From positions 1-64,000 of the forward strand of contig NZ_AKJX01000162.1 of the NCBI RefSeq assembly GCF_000276605.1: a DNA stretch of 64,000 nucleotides, written 5' to 3'. Below the pieces are notes generated by a model that saw nothing but the letters and a program-made list of their open reading frames with translations, made no database searches and was not told the DNA's origin. Of the stretch, positions 53,024 through 61,280 are shown in pieces; within the stretch, counting starts at the first letter, position 1, and each line of letters starts with the position of its first letter. The translations under genes were made by a program, and so were the position numbers. The DNA comes from Acidovorax sp. CF316 (GTDB lineage: Bacteria; Pseudomonadota; Gammaproteobacteria; Burkholderiales; Burkholderiaceae_C).

Positions 53024-53047
53024 AAGGGCCCCTCGCGGGGCCCTTTT
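53024..53047. terminator. Rho-independent terminator after the hemerythrin gene
   Basis: AAGGGCCCC, TCGC loop, GGGGCCCTT followed by TT: a strong hairpin 18 nt after the hemerythrin stop. Flanking A and T make it usable from both strands, and the BrkB gene ends at 53052. Confidence 0.85.
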
Positions 53048-53051
53048 CGTT

Positions 53052-54206
53052 TCAAGGCCGCGCCGTTGGCGCGGACCGATGGGCCCGCACCGCCTTCGCG
53101 CGTTGGCGCTCCTCGAACCATGACACGGCCGCCTCGCGCACTGCGAACAGACCGCCCAGCGCCACGACCAGAGCGAAGCCCGTGGCCAACGGAACACCCG
53201 CCTCTTGCAGCCCCTGTTCGCGCGCGGGCGCCGCAAGGGGATGGCCCTGTGGATGGGTACCGCCAGCCGCCGGCAGGGGCTGCGGGTCCTGGCTTTTCAT
53301 CGGGGTCTCGGGCGCCTCGGTGGGGATCTCGTGGCGGTGGGACCCGTATTCGGTGGCGTAGACCTTGGTGAACTCGGCACCCAGCAGGAAGATCTGCGCG
53401 GCGTAATACACCCAGATCAGGATGATGGCGATGGAGCCGGCCGCGGCGTAGGTGGAGCTGATGCCGGCCTTGCCCACGTACAGCCCGATCAGCACCTTGC
53501 CCAGCTCGAACAGCGCTGCCGTCACGGCGGCGCCCACCCAGACATCGCTCCAGGCGATGCGCGTGGAGGGCATGAGCTTGAAGATCATGGCAAACAGCAG
53601 GGTCTCGACCACCACCGAAATCGCCATGTTGAGCCCCTGCAGTACGATCTCCCAGCCCGGCAGCAGGGCCGAGAACCAGGTGCCCAGCGCGGCCACGGCG
53701 GCGCTCACGGCCAGCGAGGCCATGAGCAGGAAGGCCAGCCCCAGGATCAGGCCGAACGACAGGAAGCGCGCGCGCAGCAGGCCCCACAGGCCGCTGGGCT
53801 TGGCCTTCTCGGGCACATGCCAGATGCGGTCGAGCGCGCTCTGGATCTCGGCAAACACAGTGGTCGCGCCCACGACCAGGAAGGCGATGGAGATGCCGCT
53901 GGCGACCACGCCCTCGGTGGGCTCGCGCGCGCTGCTGACCAGGCCCTGGATGGCGGCCGCGCCATCGCTGCCCACCAGGCCCGATATCTGGCCCTGCAGT
54001 GCGCCGCGCACCGCCTCCTCGCCAAACACATAGCCCGCGATCGCGATCACGATGACCAGCAGCGGCGCAATGGAGAACGCCGTGTAGTACGAGATGGCCG
54101 CACCCATGCTGGGGGCGTAGTCGTCCACCCAGGCCATGGCGGTCTTTTTGCTGATGTCGAACAGGGTGGAGGGCTTCATGGTGGGCAGGTGCAGTGTCTG
54201 GGGCAT
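53052..54206 (-). CDS. YihY/BrkB-family integral membrane protein
   Basis: A 384-residue inner-membrane protein of the BrkB/YihY (UPF0761) family, once wrongly called ribonuclease BN. It has six or seven helices, starting after the family motif WVDDYAPSMGAAISYYTAF. Other conserved blocks are ARFLSFGLILGLAFLL, WSDVWVGAAVTAALFELGK, and SIAIILIWVYYAAQIFLLGA with AEFTKVYA. The C-terminal about 70 residues add a polar tail and one further hydrophobic segment. The start at 54206 has AGGT upstream; 54179 is an alternative. CCTACAC lies about 28 nt upstream. Function is unproven. Confidence 0.87.
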   Translation of the reverse strand: MPQTLHLPTMKPSTLFDISKKTAMAWVDDYAPSMGAAISYYTAFSIAPLLVIVIAIAGYVFGEEAVRGALQGQISGLVGSDGAAAIQGLVSSAREPTEGVVASGISIAFLVVGATTVFAEIQSALDRIWHVPEKAKPSGLWGLLRARFLSFGLILGLAFLLMASLAVSAAVAALGTWFSALLPGWEIVLQGLNMAISVVVETLLFAMIFKLMPSTRIAWSDVWVGAAVTAALFELGKVLIGLYVGKAGISSTYAAAGSIAIILIWVYYAAQIFLLGAEFTKVYATEYGSHRHEIPTEAPETPMKSQDPQPLPAAGGTHPQGHPLAAPAREQGLQEAGVPLATGFALVVALGGLFAVREAAVSWFEERQRAKAVRAHRSAPTARP

Positions 54207-54387
54207 TTGTACCTGCGGACAAGCTACCTGCGTGTAGGCAAGGAGCGCGGCCGTCGTCTGCTCTTCGGGGGGCCTTCGAATAGCGGGGTGGATGCGGCCC
54301 CACCGTGCATGCGAAGGGCTTGCACTCCTACATACGCCAACGGATCGCACGCATAGATTGGACCCTTTGCCCTGAAGGGAAACCACC

Positions 54388-54837
54388 ATGACCGCCGTAT
54401 CCGAAGTGATGACCCGAGGCGTGCGCAGCCTGGCGCCGACCGACAACGTGCTGCTGGCAGCCCAGGCCATGGAAGAGCTCAACGTGGGAGCCATCCCCGT
54501 GTGCGAAGGCGACCGGCTGGTGGGCATGGTGACCGACCGCGACATCGTGCTGCGCTTGGTGGCACAGGAGCGCAATGCCGGGACGACCCAGCTCAAGGAC
54601 GTGATGAGCACCGACGTGCAATGGACCCGCGAGGGCGAATCGATCGATGAGGTGCTGCAGCAGATGTCGCGCGCACAGATCCGCCGCCTGCCGGTGTTGG
54701 GCGACGACAAGCGCCTGGTGGGCATTCTTTCGCTGGGCGACGTGGCGGTGAAAGAGCGCGGGGAGGCCCTGGACGTGGCCGCCTCCCTGTCCGGTATTTC
54801 CGCACCGGCCCGGCCGGACCGCTCAGGCCAACCCTAA
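54388..54837 (+). CDS. Tandem CBS-domain protein
   Basis: A 149-residue protein made almost entirely of two CBS motifs (about 8-65 and 72-128). Segments include VLLAAQAMEELNVGAIPVCE, GMVTDRDIVLRLV and RRLPVLGDDKRLVGILSLGD. Such Bateman modules bind adenine nucleotides and signal energy or redox state. It resembles the hypoxia/stress CBS proteins of other bacteria. TCCTACA lies about 60 nt upstream (54326-54332). Its last 4 nt overlap the convergent nuclease gene. Confidence 0.9.
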   Translation: MTAVSEVMTRGVRSLAPTDNVLLAAQAMEELNVGAIPVCEGDRLVGMVTDRDIVLRLVAQERNAGTTQLKDVMSTDVQWTREGESIDEVLQQMSRAQIRRLPVLGDDKRLVGILSLGDVAVKERGEALDVAASLSGISAPARPDRSGQP

Positions 54838-55763
54838 TCCACCTGTCGCACCCCTCGGCAGGCCGGGAAGGTAGAGCAGCCCCAGAACGCGCCCCCGGCA
54901 TTGCTGCCAGTGCGTGCGATGCGGCGGACCATGCCGCAACCGCACTTGGGGCAGCCGGGCTGGGTGCTGCTGGCGATGACGCTGGCAGAGGCACCTGAGG
55001 CCGCCCCGGCCGGCGCAGCCGCCGGGGGTGGCGCCGGTTCGTGGTGCACCCCGCCATGGGCGGCGATGACCGCCGCCACCGCCGAGCGCGACTGCTGCGC
55101 CTGCTGCAGCATGGCCAGCAGGCGCGGCCCATCCACCAGCTGCAGGTTGCGCCCCTGGGTGAAAAGCTTTGCATCGTTGGTGAAGCGCCCCGAAGTCACC
55201 ACGAAGCCACCCGTGGCACCCCGCGCAGCCATCACACCATAGAGCTCGCGCACGGTCTCCACGCCCACCTTGAAGGCCTTCCACTGCTTGCACTGCACGA
55301 AGAATGTCTCGCCGCCCCGGGTCAGCACCAGGTCCACGCCGCCGTCGGGCCCGCCACCACCAGTCTCGGTCACCTGAAAGCCCTGCAGGCGGTAGGCCTC
55401 GCCCACCAGCATCTCGAACTCTTTCCAGGACATGCCGTCGATGGTGCTCGCGGCGGGGGCCTGCGCCACCGCGTCCACCAGGGCCCGGCGCTGGCGGCGC
55501 CGCCAGACCGACAGGGAGGCGCCGCCCAGGCAGACCACGGGCACCAGGTACTGGGCTATCGTGGCCAGGCCGCTGATCAGCGCGCCCTGCACCAGGGCGC
55601 CGATCTGGCCGGGCCTGGCGGCCGACGGCTGGCCGAAGGACGCCGCCAGCTGGCTGAACAGCAGGTAGCTGAGCACTGCCAGCCCCAGGCCGGCCCACCA
55701 GGGCAGCAGGGCGACGAGGTCCATGGTGTCTTCCAGGGGGCTGGTTTTGGTGCGCCGTGCCAT
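54834..55763 (-). CDS. Membrane-anchored Mrr-like nuclease with zinc ribbon
   Basis: A 309-residue protein. Two hydrophobic segments near the N-terminus (about 18-40 and 55-82) are followed by a restriction-endonuclease-like Mrr_cat domain (about 105-215) with TGGGGPDGGVDLVL and FFVQCKQWKAF, giving the D-(QxK) active site. An Ala/Pro-rich linker leads to a topoisomerase-type zinc ribbon, CPKCGCGMV ... FWGCSTFPACRG. Proteins of this build are scattered in proteobacteria; known Mrr acts on methylated DNA. No methyltransferase or other defence gene is adjacent. It is convergent with the CBS gene (4-nt overlap). Confidence 0.85.
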   Translation of the reverse strand: MARRTKTSPLEDTMDLVALLPWWAGLGLAVLSYLLFSQLAASFGQPSAARPGQIGALVQGALISGLATIAQYLVPVVCLGGASLSVWRRRQRRALVDAVAQAPAASTIDGMSWKEFEMLVGEAYRLQGFQVTETGGGGPDGGVDLVLTRGGETFFVQCKQWKAFKVGVETVRELYGVMAARGATGGFVVTSGRFTNDAKLFTQGRNLQLVDGPRLLAMLQQAQQSRSAVAAVIAAHGGVHHEPAPPPAAAPAGAASGASASVIASSTQPGCPKCGCGMVRRIARTGSNAGGAFWGCSTFPACRGVRQVD

Positions 55764-55958
55764 GGTGGTATGCCTCCTCGTTGCTGGGTATGTGCCGCAC
55801 CATTATTCGAAACAGGAGGAACTTGACCAGCTTTGAATTGCACGCTGGCGGCCGCGCCCGCCGTGCCACTATTTCTCTTGACGCCCCGCCCGCGCGCCCA
55901 GACCATCGCGCACTGGCAGTTCGCCTGCGGCCGCTGCACCACCGGGAGCACGACCGAC

Positions 55959-57590
55959 ATGCCTGCAGCGACCTACAAGGCCCCCTACTTCCCCATCGTC
56001 TACGTGCGCGGCTACGCGATGACGCAGGGCGAGATCGACCAGACCACGGCCGACCCGTTCTGCGGCTTCAACGTGGGGTCGACCGTGCACCGCGCCGTGC
56101 CGGATCGGCGCAGCAAGCCGCGCAAGCATGTGTTCGAGTCGCCGCTGGTGCGGCTGGCATCGGAGTACGGCTATGCCGACGTCTACGAGGACGGCTACGA
56201 CATCGTGGACCCCGAGTGGGAGACAACGGCCGACGGCAAGCCCACGGGCAATGTGCTCTCGGGGCAGAGCATCATCATCTTTCGCTACTACGACAGCGCC
56301 TCGACCCTGCTGGGCGACGGGCAGACACTGGACATCGAGGACTTTGCCAAGGAGCTGAGCCAGCTTTTGGCCCGCGTGCGCGATCTGGTCTGCGGCAACC
56401 CGGCGAACGCGGTGGCGCCTGCGGACTTTCGCTGCTACCTGGTGGCACATTCCATGGGCGGGCTGGTGTGCCGCGCCATGCTGCAGAACCCGGCACTCGA
56501 CCCCCAGCGCATGCGGCCCCACGTGGACAAGTTCTTCACCTACGCCACGCCGCACAACGGCATCGACGTGGCGGGCATCAACGCGCCGGCCTGGCTGTCC
56601 ACCACCGACATCAACAACTTCAACCGCGGCAAGCGCATGGTGCAGTACCTGGACCTGGCGGGCGCGTACGCCACGCACCAGCGCGTGGACCTGCTGCCCG
56701 AAGCCCTGTTCCCCGCAAGCCGGGTGTTCTGCATGGTGGGCACCAACCGGCTGGACTACGAGGCGGCGGCCGGCCTGTCACGCACCTTCGTGGGCAATGG
56801 CAGCGACGGGCTGGTGCGCATCGAGAATGCCACGCTGCACGGCCTGAAAGCAGATGGCACGCTGGGCGAGCCCTGTGCCAAGGCGTTTGCCTACCGTGCG
56901 CATTCGGGCTTCTACGGCATCGTGAACAGCGAGGAGGCGTTCCAGAACCTGGCACGCTTCCTGTTCGGCCACGTGCGCGTGGACCTGTGGGCGGACCTCG
57001 AGGACGTCCGCCTGCCCACGGCCGTGCAGGCCCAGGTGGATGCGGGCCACAAGGTCAATGCGCTCTACCAGATGGAGCTGCGCGCCTCGCCCCGCGGCAA
57101 GCTGTGGTACCTGACCCGGCGCACCGCCGAGGAGGATTCGGTCGCCTGCATGGCCCATGCCCAGTGGCAGAGCGACCGGCACCACTACCTGTCGAGCGTG
57201 TTCCTGGCCAACAGCGCGCGCGTGAACCCGCGCCGCCGCTCGCTGGCCTACGGACTGGAGTTCGGGGTGCGCGCACCCGACTACGAGATCGAGCGGCGCC
57301 TGTGGATCAACGAGCACTACGAGGGTGGCTACCTGTTTCGCAATGCGCTGATCCTGGAGATGGAGCCCCCACCCGACGACGCCACGCCCTGGAAGGTGAA
57401 GTACTCCTGGCAGGGCACGGGCATGGTGCAGGCGCAGACCGTGCTCGATGTGCAGCCGCTGGGCGACGGCCGGGTGGAGGTGGTCATCCCCTTCGACAGC
57501 CACACCGTGGACGGCCGGGGCACGCACAAGCCGGCCCACCCGGGCGTGCGCGGGCAATTGCGCTTCGTGATATCGGCCTGGAATGCCTGA
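55959..57590 (+). CDS. PGAP1-like alpha/beta-hydrolase (esterase)
   Basis: A 543-residue hydrolase. It begins YKAPYFPIVYVRGYAMTQGE, a lipase-like first strand with the oxyanion region. The nucleophile elbow is CYLVAHSMGGLVCRAML, followed by FFTYATPHNGIDVAG as in PGAP1/lipase-like enzymes. The C-terminal about 200 residues form a beta-rich domain (YEIERRLWINEHYEGGYLFR) that I cannot name. The start at 55959 is chosen because the conserved fold begins 6 residues later; 55833 is possible but adds an unrelated Cys-rich stretch. No signal peptide is clear. Substrate unknown. Confidence 0.82.
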   Translation: MPAATYKAPYFPIVYVRGYAMTQGEIDQTTADPFCGFNVGSTVHRAVPDRRSKPRKHVFESPLVRLASEYGYADVYEDGYDIVDPEWETTADGKPTGNVLSGQSIIIFRYYDSASTLLGDGQTLDIEDFAKELSQLLARVRDLVCGNPANAVAPADFRCYLVAHSMGGLVCRAMLQNPALDPQRMRPHVDKFFTYATPHNGIDVAGINAPAWLSTTDINNFNRGKRMVQYLDLAGAYATHQRVDLLPEALFPASRVFCMVGTNRLDYEAAAGLSRTFVGNGSDGLVRIENATLHGLKADGTLGEPCAKAFAYRAHSGFYGIVNSEEAFQNLARFLFGHVRVDLWADLEDVRLPTAVQAQVDAGHKVNALYQMELRASPRGKLWYLTRRTAEEDSVACMAHAQWQSDRHHYLSSVFLANSARVNPRRRSLAYGLEFGVRAPDYEIERRLWINEHYEGGYLFRNALILEMEPPPDDATPWKVKYSWQGTGMVQAQTVLDVQPLGDGRVEVVIPFDSHTVDGRGTHKPAHPGVRGQLRFVISAWNA

Positions 57591-57711
57591 CGCCGTTCGA
57601 CAGGCGCCAAAAGCCCGCCCCCGCTGCCATGGCAATAAACAAGGCGGTTTTTTGAACGGCCCATGGTAAAAGTCGAGGCACATCATTGGCTTGTCCCGCA
57701 ACCGGCCTGAT

Positions 57712-57731
57712 CTGTCAGCGCCGTCTGACAG
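57712..57731. repeat. Perfect inverted repeat upstream of the GGDEF-EAL gene
   Basis: CTGTCAG (57712-57718), 6-nt spacer, CTGACAG (57725-57731). It lies 85-105 nt before the start codon in a 225-nt gap and could be an operator or a small RNA hairpin. Confidence 0.6.
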
Positions 57732-57815
57732 CGAGGACCGCGAGGGGCGTTTATTTTTTGGGGAGGTGGCATGTGTCTCCGGGGGCGGAGACCTGCTCGC
57801 CCAATGGAGTTCCAC

Positions 57816-60038
57816 ATGAAGTGCCCCCCTACCCTGCCGACCGAGGAAGCGCGGCTGCAGGCCCTGGAAGACCATGGGCTGGGAGATGAACAGTCCCTGC
57901 CCAGCCTGGACCCGGTGGTGCGTATCGCCGCCCGCATGTTCGGCATGCCCGTGTCGGCCGTGAACATGATCGGCAGCGACCATGTGTTCTTCGCCGCCAG
58001 CGTGGGTGCAGGGACGATGGACATGGGCCGCGACGTGTCTTTCTGCGCCCATGCCATCACGCAGAACGGCGTGATGGTGGTGCCCGACACGCTGCAGGAC
58101 GAGCGCTTTCACGACAACCCCCTGGTCACCGGCCCGTCCAACGTTCGCTTCTACGCCGGTGTGCCGCTGCTGTCGCCCGAAGGCCACGCCATGGGCGCGC
58201 TGTGCGTGCTCGACGACCGGCCGCACGACGATTTCAGCACCGAAGACCAGGAGCGCCTGCGCGAGCTGGCGCGCATGGCCTCCGACCGGCTGGAGCTGCA
58301 CCGCATCGAGACCTCGTCCGAGCGCACGCGGCCCTCGTTCGACGAGTACGCGGGCAACTCCACCACGCCGGTGGTCTGGTTCGACGAGCAGCGGCGCGTC
58401 GTGGCGATCAACACCGCCGCCGCCGCGCTGCACGGCTACCACCCGGCCGAATGCGTGGGCCAGCCGCTGGACATGCTCCTGGCCGAGGAGGAGCATGCCA
58501 CCTTGCGCGAGGGCATTGCGCGCGCGGTGGAGGCGGCCTCGATGCAGGACCTGAAGATCCCCACCGAAGTCTGCGGGCGGCGCAAGGACTTCACGCACTT
58601 CCTGCTGGGGATCTCGCTGTTCATCTGGCGCCACAACGGCCGCCTGCGCTTCGAAGCCGTGCTCAAGGACCTCACGGCCCAGCGGCGCGAAGAGGACGAT
58701 CTGCGCCGCCAGGCCGCCAGCGACCCGCTGACCGGGCTGGCCAACCGCGCCTGCTTCTACCGCCGTGTGCAGGATGCGCTGCTCAAGCCTGCGCCCGATG
58801 GCGCGGCCGCCGTGCTGATGCTGGACCTGGACGGCTTCAAGGACCTCAACGACACCCTGGGCCACGCCGTGGGCGACAGTCTGCTGCAGGAGGTGGCGCG
58901 GCGGCTGGCGCGGCTGGCGGGCCACACCCTGTTCGAGGCGCACCGCAGCCGCGGCCCCGTCGCCGCCCGGCTGGGGGGCGATGAATTCGCCCTGCTGCTG
59001 CCCGGCGTGGCCGAGGCCGAGGCCGCCAACCAGCTGGCCCAGCGCGCCATCAGCGCCATCCACCAGCCGATCACCATTGCCGGGCACGAGGTGCGCGTGG
59101 GCGCCAGCTGCGGGGTCTCCGTGGCGCCCCTGCAGGCCCACGAGGCGCTGGAACTGGTAGGCAATGCCGACCTGGCGCTGTCGCAGGCCAAGACCGAGGG
59201 CGGCGGGCGCAGCTATGTGTTCGTGCCCGCGCTGCGCATGGCGGCGGTGGCACGGCGCCTGTACGGCATGGAGCTGGACCGCGCGGTGGACAAGGGTGAG
59301 CTGGTGCTGTTCTACCAACCCCAGGTGCACCTGGAGGATGGATCCCTCTCGGGTGCCGAGGCGCTCATCCGCTGGCAGCACCCGCAGCGCGGCCTGCTGG
59401 CGCCGGCCGCCTTTCTGCCCGCGCTCGAGAGCGGCCCCCTGGCCGCCAGCGTGGGCTCTTGGATCCTGGACGAGGCCTGCGCACAGGCCGCCTACTGGCG
59501 CCGCCATGGCGCCCCGGGGCTGCGCATGGGCGTGAACCTGTTCGGCGTGCAGTTCCGCGTCGGCGATCTGGTCACCGAGGTCATGGACGCGCTGGCCCGC
59601 CACGGCCTGCCGCCCGATGCGCTGGAGCTGGAGATCACCGAGAACATCGTGCTCGACCACGACGACGTGGTGCCCGGCATGCTGCGCCGCCTGCGCGACC
59701 AGGGGGTGGGCATCGCCTTCGACGACTTCGGCACCGGCTATGCCTCGCTGAGCCTGCTCACCAGCTACCCGCTCACGCGCATCAAGATCGACCGCGGCTT
59801 CGTGCAGGGCATGCTCGAATCGCGGCGCGAAGCCTCGGTGGTGCGCGCCATCCTGGACATGGCGCGCAGCTTCGACCTCCAGACCATTGCCGAAGGTGTG
59901 GAGACCGAGGCCCAGTGCGAGCGCCTGCGCAGCGAGCGCTGCGGCGAAGCCCAGGGCTACCTGTTCTCGCGGCCCCTGTCCGTGCAGCAGTTCGGCGAAG
60001 CCTACAGCCTGGGGCCGCTGCGCAAGGCGACTGCCTGA
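57816..60038 (+). CDS. GAF-PAS-GGDEF-EAL c-di-GMP turnover protein
   Basis: A 740-residue soluble signalling protein. GAF (about 20-165) includes GRDVSFCAHAI and GVPLLSPEGHAMGALCVLDD. PAS follows (about 180-295), then GGDEF (about 300-470) with DPLTGLANRACFYRR and a canonical ARLGGDEFALLLPG. EAL (about 485-740) has GAEALIRWQHPQRG, ELEITENIV, AFDDFGTGYASLSLL, IKIDRGFVQ, and AEGVETEAQ. Both catalytic sites look intact. The start at 57816 has GGAG 6 nt upstream and gives the usual GAF-family beginning. An ATG at 57771 with GGAGG is an equally good alternative in the same frame. Confidence 0.92.
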   Translation: MKCPPTLPTEEARLQALEDHGLGDEQSLPSLDPVVRIAARMFGMPVSAVNMIGSDHVFFAASVGAGTMDMGRDVSFCAHAITQNGVMVVPDTLQDERFHDNPLVTGPSNVRFYAGVPLLSPEGHAMGALCVLDDRPHDDFSTEDQERLRELARMASDRLELHRIETSSERTRPSFDEYAGNSTTPVVWFDEQRRVVAINTAAAALHGYHPAECVGQPLDMLLAEEEHATLREGIARAVEAASMQDLKIPTEVCGRRKDFTHFLLGISLFIWRHNGRLRFEAVLKDLTAQRREEDDLRRQAASDPLTGLANRACFYRRVQDALLKPAPDGAAAVLMLDLDGFKDLNDTLGHAVGDSLLQEVARRLARLAGHTLFEAHRSRGPVAARLGGDEFALLLPGVAEAEAANQLAQRAISAIHQPITIAGHEVRVGASCGVSVAPLQAHEALELVGNADLALSQAKTEGGGRSYVFVPALRMAAVARRLYGMELDRAVDKGELVLFYQPQVHLEDGSLSGAEALIRWQHPQRGLLAPAAFLPALESGPLAASVGSWILDEACAQAAYWRRHGAPGLRMGVNLFGVQFRVGDLVTEVMDALARHGLPPDALELEITENIVLDHDDVVPGMLRRLRDQGVGIAFDDFGTGYASLSLLTSYPLTRIKIDRGFVQGMLESRREASVVRAILDMARSFDLQTIAEGVETEAQCERLRSERCGEAQGYLFSRPLSVQQFGEAYSLGPLRKATA

Positions 60039-60119
60039 GCGCTGCGGGCACTTGGCGCCCCGGTGCCGTCCCGCAACGCAGCGCAGCGCTCCGCAGAATT
60101 ACCTATTGTTTCAAAGGCT

Positions 60120-60138
60120 AATGAGACACATTCTCATT
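60120..60138. promoter_or_regulatory. Fur-box-like operator upstream of hemP
   Basis: AATGAGA, 5-nt spacer CACAT, TCTCATT: a perfect 7-5-7 inverted repeat of 19 bp, the size and A/T pattern of a Fur site. It sits just upstream of the TATACT box before hemP. Confidence 0.75.
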
Positions 60139-60146
60139 TAATGCCC

Positions 60147-60152
60147 TATACT
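60147..60152 (+). promoter_or_regulatory. Putative -10 box of hemP
   Basis: TATACT, 5 of 6 consensus bases, lies 9 nt after the Fur-like site and 63 nt before the hemP start. A bound repressor would cover the -35 region. No good -35 hexamer is visible, as is common for regulated promoters. Confidence 0.5.
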
Positions 60153-60215
60153 TCACCCATACCGCAGAACAGCACCAGCCAACAGTCATCACCAACCAAC
60201 CGATTCCTGCACACC

Positions 60216-60461
60216 ATGTCGACACTTGCCATGCCCCGCCCCGTCCTTCGACTGCAGCGCCCCGTGGCGCCGCGCGTGTCGGCCGTTGCCGATGACGCGG
60301 TGGTGCAGGCACCGGCCGCAGAGTCGACTGCCGCGGGCTTCCTGCGCAGCATCAACAGCGCCACCATGCTCGGCACGGCCAAGGTCGTGAACATCCTGCA
60401 CAACGGCTCGGTCTACCAGCTCAAGACCACCAAGCTTGGAAAGCTGATTCTGACGAAATAG
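60216..60461 (+). CDS. hemP: Hemin uptake protein HemP
   Basis: An 81-residue protein whose last 35 residues are the HemP family: INSATMLGTAKVVNILHNGS, then VYQLKTTKLGKLILTK at the very C-terminus. The N-terminal half is a Pro/Ala/Val-rich extension. HemP acts in heme acquisition as a small cytoplasmic factor; in Burkholderia HmuP-type members influence expression of the heme receptor. The start at 60216 is chosen because an upstream ATG (60141) would lie within the -10 region. The next genes are not heme transport genes, so hemP is an orphan here. Confidence 0.85.
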   Translation: MSTLAMPRPVLRLQRPVAPRVSAVADDAVVQAPAAESTAAGFLRSINSATMLGTAKVVNILHNGSVYQLKTTKLGKLILTK

Positions 60462-61055
60462 GTTTCATCGTGGGGAGACTCCCGGGACCTCGGTCTCGAA
60501 GGGTCTTTTTTTGCTAGCCACCCGTAACCCGGCAGCCATGCTTTTTTTCCCCACCAACGGCATCCCCGCCTCCGCAGGCCCGATCACGGACAAGTGATCC
60601 GCCCCCATGGGGCGAGCCTCTTTAGCCATCCCCGTGCGGCGTGTGGCGCCTTCTCTCTGTACCCCCCATTTCTCGGCGGCCCGAGCACCTGCGCGCGGCG
60701 TGACGCATGGCGTTACATGCCAGCGCCTGCAATGCCTTGCAGGTCCGTTTTGCGCCCCGCCCCGGGGCCGCACACCGTGCTGTTTGCAAGCATCTGCAAC
60801 AGTCCCTGCGCACCGCCTGTTGCAGGCCTTGCAGGTGGGCAACAACGCGTCCGCTGCGGCGTGGCCGGGCGGGCCTTCGCACCCGCACGCAACCACCCGT
60901 AACAGCAGTCACAGACGTCATGAATCGCTGTTGTCTTACACGCGGAACTGGGACACTTTGCTGAAATCAAACCACTGGCCATTGAGGCTGGTATGGGGTC
61001 ATTGAGGCCCCTGTCCCGGATTGTTTTTGCCCTTTTGCCCACCAGGAGTCGTGCC
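60462..61055. other. Non-coding stretch of 594 nt with several hairpins
   Basis: After hemP a T-run at about 60505-60512 follows an imperfect hairpin and may be its terminator. From 60715 to 60840 the sequence repeats CTGCAA/TTGCAG motifs as stem-loops: CCTGCAA/TTGCAGG at 60726-60743, CTGCAACAG/CTGTTGCAG at 60794-60825, and another TTGCAGG at 60829-60835. AACAGC (60901-60906) and GCTGTT (60927-60932) form a wider inverted pair. Open frames here (such as 60707-60964) are Cys/Arg-rich and look spurious. The right end holds the promoter of the gene at 61056. Confidence 0.5.
60794..60825. repeat. 9-bp perfect inverted repeat with 14-nt loop
   Basis: CTGCAACAG (60794-60802) pairs with CTGTTGCAG (60817-60825). 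It is the longest of several related stem-loops in the hemP-61056 gap. There is no T-run, so it is not a simple terminator. Confidence 0.75.
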
Positions 61056-61238
61056 ATGAAGTTCCACCACCTGCCTCCCCGCATGCGTGCCGTTGCTGCG
61101 TTCGTGGTGACCGTCGTGCTGGCCTTCCTGGCGGCCGCGGCCCTGCTCATGCCCGACATCATGGTGCAATCGGTGGACTCCATGGTCCGCCTGCCCGGTG
61201 GCGTGGAGCAGATCCTCACGCAGGGTTTTTCGCAGTAA
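61056..61238 (+). CDS. Small single-pass membrane protein
   Basis: A 60-residue protein with ATG at 61056, 8 nt after AGGAG. A basic N-terminus (MKFHHLPPRMR) precedes one long hydrophobic segment (AVAAFVVTVVLAFLAAAALL) and a short tail (VRLPGGVEQILTQGFSQ). The profile fits a small inner-membrane protein or an uncleaved signal anchor. No family is recognised. It appears to be transcribed alone. Confidence 0.65.
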   Translation: MKFHHLPPRMRAVAAFVVTVVLAFLAAAALLMPDIMVQSVDSMVRLPGGVEQILTQGFSQ

Positions 61239-61262
61239 GAGTGCGCACCCCGGTGTGTGCAT

Positions 61263-61280
61263 GGGTGCCTGCAGGCACCC
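61263..61280. repeat. 18-bp perfect palindrome
   Basis: GGGTGCCTGCAGGCACCC is fully self-complementary with no spacer and lies 25 nt after the small membrane-protein gene. It could form part of a terminator, though only a weak T-rich stretch follows, or serve as a protein-binding site. Confidence 0.8.

Noticed and set aside
57591-57815. Possible c-di-GMP riboswitch before the GGDEF-EAL gene
   Set aside because: Apart from one inverted repeat I could not see the conserved elements of GEMM-type riboswitches.
56778-59660. 960-residue open frame on the minus strand
   Set aside because: It is antisense to the esterase and GGDEF-EAL genes, which have intact catalytic motifs; its translation is Gln/His/Gly/Arg-rich low-complexity, typical of GC-rich shadow frames.
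60707-60964. 85-residue Cys/Arg-rich frame
   Set aside because: No ribosome site; the sequence is explained by the CTGCAA/TTGCAG hairpins and shadow composition.
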